The notes below the pieces were generated by a model that saw nothing but the letters and a program-made list of their open reading frames with translations, was not told where the DNA came from and searched no databases. A DNA stretch of 5,079 nt, taken from contig JAKAAL010000417.1 of NCBI GenBank assembly GCA_021802375.1, positions 1 through 5,079 on the forward strand. The letters run 5' to 3'. The first letter of the stretch is position 1; every line of letters begins with the position of its first letter. Both the position numbers and the translations under genes were made by a program. This DNA comes from Bacillota bacterium (GTDB taxonomy: Bacteria; Bacillota_E; Sulfobacillia; Sulfobacillales; Sulfobacillaceae). Below, one piece after another: positions 1 through 5,079 of the stretch.

Positions 1-126
1 TCCGTGGGCAGTGAGATCCAGTACACCGCGGTAAGAACGATAAAAATCATCTTCCCAACACGAACGATACAAAGAACATTTTTTACAGACAGTACCTACG
101 ACCGTTTCCACCAGGTTGGGTTCAGG
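1..126. repeat. Left arm of a 126-bp perfect inverted repeat within spoIIE
   Basis: Bases 1-126 are the exact reverse complement of 1566-1691, checked base by base with no mismatch. Identity ends at 127 (a) against 1565 (g), which would have to be c to keep pairing. The other end cannot be judged because the arm reaches the window edge, so the true repeat may be longer. The arm encodes 42 SpoIIE codons, including the C-x2-C-x5-C-W motif, in the minus-strand half. Confidence 0.97.
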
Positions 127-1152
127 AGGCGCTGACTCTTCCTCGATGCGAAAGGCTCGCGCCATTTCGTCCATGACGGTGCCTATTTGCTTCATTCGTT
201 TAGAGACCGAGTTCAAGGATTCCCCAGTAACCAGCGCCTCTGCCCAGTCTTTGGCCAAAGGCACCACGGCTGACGGAATAGCTTGAATTAACGCGGCGGC
301 GATCGCCAAAGAGACCCAGTATTGGGTCAAATGCGTGGGGACTCGAATGACCACCGCGTACAAAATAAAGCCCATTAAGAGTCCTAGGGTTCCTAAGCGC
401 CACTGGCGTGTCGCAAACCATCCAGCAAAGAAACCGGAAGCTACCAAAATACCGATGCCCCCCACCGGATCCGAACCCCGGACCGCCAACGTGAAGCCTA
501 AAGTAGCCCCGGCCACCGCTCCGCCGGCTGGGCCACTAGCAATGGCTGCACTTAGAATCACGATCCCGCCCAAGACCACCCCCGGCAATACCGGACCTAC
601 CGTCCATCCCTCCAACCCGGCAATGACACATCCTAAAGCAGCCAGCCCCAAGGTAAGAGTCCCTTCACTGCCATAACCGAGGGAAATTCTGTCGATCTCC
701 TGTTCCAATCCCCAATAAAGAAAAACAGATCCGGCCCCGACTAATGCAGCAATGAGAAAGACAAAGGGTGTGCCTACCTGACCAATCAAAAAAGCGCCCC
801 CGGCTCCAAGGGGTACCAAAATCCAGCGCAACCACACGGTATGCCGCCAACGCCAAGGCAATGGGAGCAGAAGAATGCCGGCCGCAAGCACCAACAACGG
901 CATCCAACCGGCCGCCATCACCGTTCCAACCATCCCCCCGATCACAAAAGCTCCCAACACGCGCCGCCACCTGGGCCAAATCACGACCAGAAACACCCAT
1001 AAAAATGGGGCGGCATGATGATATAGCAAGGCTTGTCCCACAACAAATCCTAGCAGCCCCATACCGCCTTTAAGAACCAAGAGTCGGGTGTGGTCGCTGA
1101 CCGAACCCTTGGGGACCGCTGATGGTTTTATTACCCGTGTGTCGCCAATCAC
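1..1152 (-). CDS. spoIIE: Stage II sporulation protein E, N-terminal membrane half (runs off window at base 1)
   Basis: SpoIIE is a membrane-bound serine phosphatase of endospore formers. It dephosphorylates SpoIIAA to release sigma-F in the forespore, and works with FtsZ at the asymmetric septum. This fragment is 384 codons with no stop before the window edge. A short polar N-terminus (1-26) precedes about ten hydrophobic segments between residues 28 and 299. The Gly/Ala-rich stretch GPAGGAVAGATLGF at 207-220 and the following segment fit the SpoIIE membrane domain. A charged linker (MDEMARAFRIEEE, 327-339) leads into C-x2-C-x5-C-W near residues 356-366. The GTG start at 1152 is supported by GGAGGGG five bases upstream. 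The last 42 codons lie in an inverted repeat shared with the start of the phosphatase half at 1566. Inverting 127-1565 would join 342 codons here to 383 codons there, giving 725 residues, somewhat shorter than B. subtilis SpoIIE (about 827). What follows base 1 is unknown, so this may be a broken gene, an intact second copy or a misassembly. Confidence 0.85.
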   Translation of the reverse strand, partial: MIGDTRVIKPSAVPKGSVSDHTRLLVLKGGMGLLGFVVGQALLYHHAAPFLWVFLVVIWPRWRRVLGAFVIGGMVGTVMAAGWMPLLVLAAGILLLPLPWRWRHTVWLRWILVPLGAGGAFLIGQVGTPFVFLIAALVGAGSVFLYWGLEQEIDRISLGYGSEGTLTLGLAALGCVIAGLEGWTVGPVLPGVVLGGIVILSAAIASGPAGGAVAGATLGFTLAVRGSDPVGGIGILVASGFFAGWFATRQWRLGTLGLLMGFILYAVVIRVPTHLTQYWVSLAIAAALIQAIPSAVVPLAKDWAEALVTGESLNSVSKRMKQIGTVMDEMARAFRIEEESAPPEPNLVETVVGTVCKKCSLYRSCWEDDFYRSYRGVLDLTAHG

Positions 1153-1157
1153 AAAAA

Positions 1158-1164
1158 CCCCTCC
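1158..1164 (-). promoter_or_regulatory. Ribosome binding site of spoIIE
   Basis: Read on the minus strand, GGAGGGG lies five T bases ahead of the GTG at 1152. It is a strong match to the Shine-Dalgarno core and fixes the start of spoIIE. The phosphatase half at 1581 has no comparable site, which supports this GTG as the true start of the whole protein. Confidence 0.75.
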
Positions 1165-1237
1165 GTCCAACCCTCACGGGTACTGTAACGGAGAGACACC
1201 ACTAAATCTGTTAAAGATTGACGACCCTGCATCAAGA

Positions 1238-1249
1238 CTTGTCGACAAG
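1238..1249 (-). promoter_or_regulatory. Candidate Spo0A box (palindrome) upstream of spoIIE
   Basis: CTTGTCGACAAG is a perfect 12-bp palindrome about 86 bases before the spoIIE start. Each strand holds TTGTCGAC, one base off the Spo0A box usually written TTGTCGAA. In Bacillus, spoIIE is activated by phosphorylated Spo0A acting on a sigma-A promoter, so the place fits. A possible -35 element TTGATG (1230-1235, minus strand) follows directly, but I see no convincing -10 at either 17 or 21 bases from it. A 12-bp palindrome can arise by chance, so this is a suggestion based on position and motif. Confidence 0.35.
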
Positions 1250-1253
1250 ATCC

Positions 1254-1565
1254 TCATCTGTGGCCTTCCCACAACACTGCGGTAAGGCCAACAGCAGAGA
1301 CATGAAGCCGCAATAGACGCCCCGTCAACCCGGCTTTTGGCTGCCCGTGATGCAAAATCAACTCGGCAATGGTCGTAATCAGTCTCTTTCCTAACGCTAA
1401 CCGAAACAAATCGCAATGCCGCGGCATATGCCCACAAAGCGCGATCCGAGCAACAAAAAAATACCACATGACAACTCTATGTCTGTCCAAAGGGTTGAGC
1501 GTTGGTGAAGGCAGAAACGGCGCCACCCGCCATAACCAGGAACTCCTGCTCCAACGGTAAAACCG
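1254..1565 (-). pseudogene. Possible 3' end of a Ppx/GppA-like phosphatase gene, truncated and apparently frameshifted
   Basis: Two minus-strand frames look coding in succession. The first enters at the repeat junction and reads through LPLEQEFLVMAGGAVSAF to a TAG at 1477-1479. Its AGGAVSAF resembles the G-G-x-V-x-x glycine motif of exopolyphosphatase/Ppx-GppA proteins. The second frame, one base over, continues from about 1497 to a TGA at 1254-1256. It ends in LHVSAVGLTAVLWEGHR, which recalls the closing VS-x-x-GL-x-x-x-L of that family. Codon use (TTG, GCG, CGG, ATT) is like that of the neighbours. One extra base, or two missing, around CAACCCTTTGG (1487-1497) would join the frames. I recall a Ppx/GppA gene just before spoIIE in some clostridial-type genomes. 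The family call rests on weak similarity judged by eye. The second frame could instead be a separate small protein starting with ATG at 1469 (71 residues), though no good ribosome site precedes it. Confidence 0.3.
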
Positions 1566-1691
1566 CCTGAACCCAACCTGGTGGAAACGGTCGTAGGTAC
1601 TGTCTGTAAAAAATGTTCTTTGTATCGTTCGTGTTGGGAAGATGATTTTTATCGTTCTTACCGCGGTGTACTGGATCTCACTGCCCACGGA
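1566..1691. repeat. Right arm of the 126-bp perfect inverted repeat within spoIIE
   Basis: This arm is the exact reverse complement of 1-126. It begins at CCTGAACCC, where the sequence first becomes recognisable SpoIIE in the plus direction, and ends at CCCACGGA. It is in frame with the phosphatase half. Bases before 1566 differ from the natural spoIIE context seen in the minus-strand half, so 1565/1566 is the breakpoint of the rearrangement or misjoin. Confidence 0.97.
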
Positions 1692-2717
1692 GAGAAAGAA
1701 ATTTTAACAGCAGCGCATTTGGAAGGTGATCTGAAACGTCGTTGTATAAAGCCGGATGCATTGGCCCAGGCTGCCAATTTGGCGGTTAACAAAGAACGGG
1801 ATCGGGCACGCCTCGCTCTGCGTGTAAGAGAAAGCCGGGCGTTGGCTGAATTGCAACTGAGCGGGATTGCAGAGCTGATTGGGGACATGGCGGAAGATCC
1901 AGCGACCCAAGAGCGACGTCGGCAAAAAATGAGAACTATACTTCACCTAGATTACGTGGCGGGCGTTGCCAAACGGCCGCGCAAGGGAGGCGTGGTGACC
2001 GGCGATGCGGATTTGGTATGTAAACTCAACGAGACCCAAGTGGTATTTGGATTGTCCGATGGGATGGGTGTTGGGCCTCGGGCTGCATGGGAGAGCGGGA
2101 CTGCCATGTCGTTGCTGGAACAATTGTTGATCGCAGGATTTACCCAAGCACGTGCGGTTCGGGCTGTGAACACCACATTGTTGCTGCGTTCCGTGGACGA
2201 CCATTTTGCCACCTTAGATCTTCTGTTGTTGGATTGTTCAGCTCGTGGAGCGGAATTAGTTAAGGTTGCTGCGGCACCTACGTTCATTAAACGCGGATCG
2301 CGGGTAGAGATTATTCAGGGGCACAGCTTACCGGTCGGCATCATTCAAGACGTTCAGATCGATCCGCTGTACCGCATTTTGGAACCAGGCGATTTGATTG
2401 TGATGGTGACTGATGGCGTGTTGGATCGGGAACCGTTGCAGGCCAGCGAAGAGCGGTTGCGTCAATTTTTAGCAGAAGTTTCGATTGAAGACGGCCAAGT
2501 CTTGGCGGAAACTATTTTAAGCTACATGTTAGGCGGAACCGAGGACGGCCGCGATGATGCGTCGGTGCTGACCATTCAGATATTTGAGCACGGCAAAACA
2601 CGCGCTAACACAGGTTCCACTAAGTCAGGAGAGTGGCAACGCATTACCCCCCAACCCATCCGTTCCAAACCCAAAACCCGAAAGTTTTTGGTAAACTACA
2701 CGGGAAGCAAATACTAA
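1581..2717 (+). CDS. spoIIE: Stage II sporulation protein E, C-terminal PP2C phosphatase half (5' part displaced)
   Basis: This half carries the SpoIIE serine phosphatase that acts on SpoIIAA-P to activate sigma-F. Counting from the GTG at 1581, a cysteine motif (C9, C12, C18, then W19) is followed by a charged helical linker to about residue 118. The PP2C-type (SpoIIE) domain covers about 124-335. Its metal-binding and core motifs are visible: KGGVVTGDAD (135-144), LSDGMGVG (158-165), GHSLPVG (247-253), VTDGVLD (276-282) and EDGRDDASV (321-329). A basic tail of about 40 residues ends the protein. SpoIIE reading is open from 1566, and a stop lies at 1533. GTG 1581 is the only usable start but has no ribosome site and falls inside a conserved stretch, so it is unlikely to be a natural start. 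The membrane half lies inverted at 1-1152. If really expressed alone, the product would be a soluble phosphatase lacking the septum-targeting region. tilS follows after 16 bases. Confidence 0.88.
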   Translation: METVVGTVCKKCSLYRSCWEDDFYRSYRGVLDLTAHGEKEILTAAHLEGDLKRRCIKPDALAQAANLAVNKERDRARLALRVRESRALAELQLSGIAELIGDMAEDPATQERRRQKMRTILHLDYVAGVAKRPRKGGVVTGDADLVCKLNETQVVFGLSDGMGVGPRAAWESGTAMSLLEQLLIAGFTQARAVRAVNTTLLLRSVDDHFATLDLLLLDCSARGAELVKVAAAPTFIKRGSRVEIIQGHSLPVGIIQDVQIDPLYRILEPGDLIVMVTDGVLDREPLQASEERLRQFLAEVSIEDGQVLAETILSYMLGGTEDGRDDASVLTIQIFEHGKTRANTGSTKSGEWQRITPQPIRSKPKTRKFLVNYTGSKY

Positions 2718-2733
2718 CGGGGCGGTTGGACCT

Positions 2734-4101
2734 ATGGGGCAAGATCCTCTTGAAGAAAAATTCTTGACGGCTATTCGCAGGCTTTGGCCACAAGGGGTGC
2801 CGCTGGTGGTGGCAGTTAGCGGTGGCTCCGATTCTATGGCCTTGCTGACACTGCTGATGGCGACCTTGTCCCAATGGCCCTCGTTTATCCATCCCATTCA
2901 CATTGATCATGGTCTTCGCGAACAGTCGGCCGCCGATGCTGAGTGGGTGGTGTCCTACGTACACCAAAAATGGGGACTTTGGGTTGCAGTGAAGGAAGTG
3001 GACGCCACCCCCAAGACGGCTCACGAATCCGTCGAAATGGCGGCACGCCGTGCCCGCTATCAGGCATTGTATCAGTATGCCGAGGAATTCGGTCACAATA
3101 CCCGGATCGTATTGGCACACCAGTCAGATGACCAAGCAGAAACCATTTTAATGCGCATTTTGGTGGGGACCGGCATCGAAGGATTAAGCGGGATGAAACC
3201 GGTTCAGGGCCAGGTGATACGGCCGTTGCTGGAGTTTAGCCGCGAGGACCTTCGACAATATCTTAGAGCACGAGCCATATCATGGCAAGAAGACGAAACC
3301 AATTCCGATGTAAAGTGGGTTCGTAATCGGATTCGCCACCGGGTGTTGCCGTTTTTAAGGCAAGAAGTCAATCCTAAACTGTCGTATGCGCTGATACGGC
3401 TGGGGAAACAGGCCAGTGAGCTGTCAAATTGGATTGACAACGCTGTGGACCAGTTTTCCAGTGAGCACCACATTGACGTTTCGCAACCCTCTGTCACCAT
3501 CCCACTGACGAATTCCATGTTACCGAGGCCGATCATCGCGGCAATGCTGTCCCGATACGGTATTGCCCATGGACTACGGTTGTCGGCGCGCCAAATTAAC
3601 GCTGCCCTAGTCGGGGATACCACATGGCCTAAAGGATTTCGGGTCATGCATCGTGAAGGCGCGCTTCATCTCACGGTTCCCAAGCCAAGGGATCCGGTCT
3701 TTTCTGATTGCGTACCGGTGGAATTGCCGGAAAAAGGTCGTCTTCCCTGGCTGGGAGGGCATCTAGAGATTGGAACCCAAACTTGGCCATTTGGGAACCA
3801 GGAAAGATACACGGCGGCGATTGACCACGCGCGATGGCCCCTCTTGGCCATCCGTTGTTGGCAGCCGGGGGATAACATTCGACCCTTGGGAATGCGCGGT
3901 ACCAAAAAATTGCAAGATGTATTTTCTGACTGTAAAATTCCCCGTTTCTGGCGCCATCGCTGGCCAGTTGTGATTGGGCGCTCCGAAGGGGAATTTCGGG
4001 TGTTGGCGGTAGTGGGTCTAGTCATTGATGAAGAAGCAAAAGCATTGCCAGGGGCGCTGGTTCATGGCATCTCTTGGTATCCTGATATAGAAGACGAGTA
4101 G
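2734..4101 (+). CDS. tilS: tRNA(Ile)-lysidine synthase
   Basis: TilS uses ATP and lysine to convert the wobble cytidine (C34) of the CAU-anticodon tRNA-Ile to lysidine. This switches the tRNA from Met/AUG to Ile/AUA, and the gene is essential in most bacteria. At 455 residues it has the usual length of the long form. The N-terminal PP-loop ATPase has SGGSDS (29-34), the IDHGLR motif (57-62), AARRARYQAL (103-112) and AHQSDDQAET (128-137). DETNSDVKWVRNRIRH (187-202) matches the family D-x-TN...RN-x-x-R signature. A middle domain follows (about 215-320). The C-terminal tRNA-binding domain holds RCWQPGD (374-380), RPLGMRGTKKLQD (383-395) and KIPR (401-404). All key residues I can check are present. 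The ATG at 2734 sits 16 bases after the spoIIE stop with only a weak ribosome site (GGTTGGA), so it is probably co-transcribed with spoIIE. It lies in its usual place between spoIIE and ftsH. Confidence 0.97.
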   Translation: MGQDPLEEKFLTAIRRLWPQGVPLVVAVSGGSDSMALLTLLMATLSQWPSFIHPIHIDHGLREQSAADAEWVVSYVHQKWGLWVAVKEVDATPKTAHESVEMAARRARYQALYQYAEEFGHNTRIVLAHQSDDQAETILMRILVGTGIEGLSGMKPVQGQVIRPLLEFSREDLRQYLRARAISWQEDETNSDVKWVRNRIRHRVLPFLRQEVNPKLSYALIRLGKQASELSNWIDNAVDQFSSEHHIDVSQPSVTIPLTNSMLPRPIIAAMLSRYGIAHGLRLSARQINAALVGDTTWPKGFRVMHREGALHLTVPKPRDPVFSDCVPVELPEKGRLPWLGGHLEIGTQTWPFGNQERYTAAIDHARWPLLAIRCWQPGDNIRPLGMRGTKKLQDVFSDCKIPRFWRHRWPVVIGRSEGEFRVLAVVGLVIDEEAKALPGALVHGISWYPDIEDE

Positions 4102-4127
4102 AGCAAAATCAGTTCTAGAAAATAATG

Positions 4128-4136
4128 TGATATAAT
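4128..4136 (+). promoter_or_regulatory. Extended -10 promoter for ftsH
   Basis: TGATATAAT is a perfect TGN extended -10 plus consensus TATAAT in the 76-base gap after tilS, about 42 bases before the ftsH start. No good -35 hexamer is seen 16-18 bases upstream (ATCAGT or TCAGTT), which is usual for extended -10 promoters. It suggests that ftsH is transcribed by the vegetative sigma factor independently of spoIIE-tilS. No terminator hairpin is visible after tilS, so read-through is also likely. Confidence 0.65.
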
Positions 4137-4160
4137 GACAAAAGCCATTATGGGTCCATT

Positions 4161-4170
4161 GGAAAGGAGG
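4161..4170 (+). promoter_or_regulatory. Ribosome binding site of ftsH
   Basis: GGAAAGGAGG is a full-strength Shine-Dalgarno sequence seven bases before the GTG at 4178. It selects this GTG as the ftsH start, ahead of a hydrophobic N-terminus as expected for FtsH. Confidence 0.85.
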
Positions 4171-4177
4171 CTCTTCC

Positions 4178-5079
4178 GTGACAAATCGCTGGGTCCGTGG
4201 AGCCCTAACCATTATTTTATCGGTCCTCTTCATTGTAACATTATGGGAACTGACAACCAGTCAAACCAGTTCGGTCCCCCAAGAATCCTATAGCCAGATG
4301 CTGGCATTGGCGCAAACGGGCCAATTGTCAACGGTACGGCTCGATTCGCAAAATCATGTGGCGTATGCCACCACCACAAACGGCAAAAAATTTGAGACAA
4401 CCTATGCCACTGAGGGCACGGCCACTTTGGCCAACCAACTGGTGAAAGACAAGGTGGTAGTGACTATTATGCCTCCGGCCACCACCTCGTTTTGGTTAAG
4501 TTTGCTCGGCGATATTTTACCGTTTTTGATTATCGTGTTCATGCTCTATTTGTTCTTAAACCAGTCGCAAGGCGGCGGCAGCCGCGTCATGCAATTTGGC
4601 CGCTCACGAGCCCGTTTGCATACGGATGATCGTCGGCGCGTAACTTTTGACGATGTTGCTGGGGTGGATGAAGAAAAGCAAGAGTTGGCTGAGGTTGTGG
4701 ATTTTTTACGATATCCTAAAAAATATCTGGAATTGGGTGCCCGAATTCCCAAAGGTGTGTTGCTGTCCGGGGCTCCGGGGACCGGAAAAACATTGTTGGC
4801 ACGGGCTGTGGCCGGAGAAGCCGGGGTCCCTTTCTTCTCCGATAGCGGGTCTGATTTTGTGGAAATGTTTGTCGGTGTGGGAGCTTCTCGAGTTCGCGAT
4901 TTGTTCGATCAAGCCAAGAAAAATGCTCCGTGCATCGTATTTATTGATGAAATTGATGCCGTGGGCAGAATGCGTGGGGCGGGTTATGGTGGCGGCCACG
5001 ATGAGCGGGAGCAAACCTTAAACCAGTTGTTGGTGGAAATGGACGGATTTGGCATTAATGAAGGAATCATTATCATCTG
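4178..5079 (+). CDS. ftsH: ATP-dependent zinc metalloprotease FtsH, N-terminal part (cut by window end)
   Basis: FtsH is a hexameric membrane-anchored AAA+ protease that extracts and degrades misfolded membrane proteins and certain regulators; in Bacillus it is also needed for sporulation. The 300 codons present cover a first membrane segment (about 8-24), an extracytoplasmic domain (about 28-104), a second membrane segment (about 105-127) and a Gly/Arg-rich linker. The AAA+ module begins at [11 protein letters not shown] (155-165) and contains Walker A GAPGTGKT (198-205), pore loop FVGVG (231-235) and Walker B IVFIDEID (253-260). The conserved [21 protein letters not shown] runs from 271 to 291. 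The zinc-binding HEXXH protease domain lies beyond the window. Residue 222 is Asp in [13 protein letters not shown], where most FtsH proteins have a hydrophobic or small residue. The GTG start follows an excellent ribosome site and its own promoter. Confidence 0.95.
   Translation, partial: MTNRWVRGALTIILSVLFIVTLWELTTSQTSSVPQESYSQMLALAQTGQLSTVRLDSQNHVAYATTTNGKKFETTYATEGTATLANQLVKDKVVVTIMPPATTSFWLSLLGDILPFLIIVFMLYLFLNQSQGGGSRVMQFGRSRARLHTDDRRRVTFDDVAGVDEEKQELAEVVDFLRYPKKYLELGARIPKGVLLSGAPGTGKTLLARAVAGEAGVPFFSDSGSDFVEMFVGVGASRVRDLFDQAKKNAPCIVFIDEIDAVGRMRGAGYGGGHDEREQTLNQLLVEMDGFGINEGIIII

Larger units (their letters stand above)
127..1565. other. Segment between the inverted repeat arms, inverted relative to the spoIIE phosphatase half
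   Basis: This 1439-bp segment holds, on the minus strand, the end of a probable Ppx/GppA-like gene, a spoIIE promoter region, and the first 342 codons of spoIIE. All of it is collinear with what is expected upstream of the phosphatase half, but in the opposite orientation. Flipping it across the two arms gives one uninterrupted in-frame spoIIE ahead of tilS and ftsH. No recombinase gene or recognisable recombinase site is visible. The orientation may come from an assembly or chimera error or from a real inversion; the sequence alone cannot decide. Confidence 0.75.

Noticed and set aside
335..676. Plus-strand Pro/Lys/Thr-rich open frame of 113 codons
   Set aside because: It is the antisense shadow of the SpoIIE membrane domain; its low-complexity Pro/Ala composition is what the complement of Gly/Ala/Val codons gives.
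665..1000. Minus-strand open frame of 111 codons
   Set aside because: It overlaps the SpoIIE membrane half in another frame, and its composition is not protein-like compared with the clear membrane segments in the true frame.
1150..1199. Small minus-strand reading frame starting GTG TCT CTC and overlapping the spoIIE start (TTGTGA), as a leader peptide
   Set aside because: It has only 16 codons, no ribosome site and no recognisable pattern; the overlap is easily chance.
1261..1290. Hairpin TGGCCTTCCC / GGTAAGGCCA (9 of 10 pairs, 10-base loop) as a terminator
   Set aside because: No T-run follows on either strand, and it lies within apparent coding sequence of the Ppx-like frame just before its stop, so a terminator role is not supported.
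1..1691. Insertion sequence or transposon with 126-bp terminal inverted repeats
   Set aside because: The arms are SpoIIE coding sequence and the interior encodes SpoIIE and its flank; there is no transposase, and a target-site duplication cannot be tested because the left arm meets the window edge.
4647..5021. Plus-strand open frame of 124 codons inside ftsH
   Set aside because: It is out of frame with the unmistakable FtsH AAA+ motifs over the same bases and has no ribosome site.

Overview
The window carries a sporulation and cell-maintenance gene cluster, spoIIE - tilS - ftsH, of an endospore-forming Bacillota (Firmicute). SpoIIE is specific to endospore formers, and this gene order is common in that phylum. 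Base composition is moderate, GTG starts are used, and an exopolyphosphatase-like fragment lies upstream of spoIIE, as I recall for several deep-branching or thermophilic clostridial-type lineages. A Sulfobacillus-like organism is possible but this is only an impression. No mobile element, CRISPR array, tRNA or rRNA is visible.

The striking feature is that spoIIE is broken and turned against itself. Its first half (start codon, about ten membrane segments, linker) reads leftward on the minus strand from 1152 and runs off the window at base 1. Its second half (cysteine motif, coiled linker, PP2C phosphatase) reads rightward from about 1566 to 2717. Both halves contain the same 126 bases (1-126 and 1566-1691), which form a perfect inverted repeat inside the coding sequence. 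Flipping the segment 127-1565 between the arms rejoins the halves in frame into a 725-residue SpoIIE. The flipped segment also carries the natural 5' flank of spoIIE: a ribosome binding site, a palindrome resembling a Spo0A box, and the apparent 3' end of a Ppx/GppA-like gene.

Three explanations remain open: an assembly or chimera misjoin, a large inverted duplication whose other copy lies left of base 1, or a real inversion. The first is most likely because one arm stops exactly at the window edge and 126 bases is close to a common assembly k-mer size.

From 1692 on the window looks ordinary. SpoIIE-C (1581-2717) is followed after 16 bases by tilS (2734-4101, complete), which makes the lysidine that lets tRNA-Ile read AUA. 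A 76-base gap then holds a strong extended -10 promoter and ribosome binding site for ftsH (4178 to the window end), an AAA+ membrane protease cut off within its ATPase domain. The hpt gene often found between tilS and ftsH is absent here.
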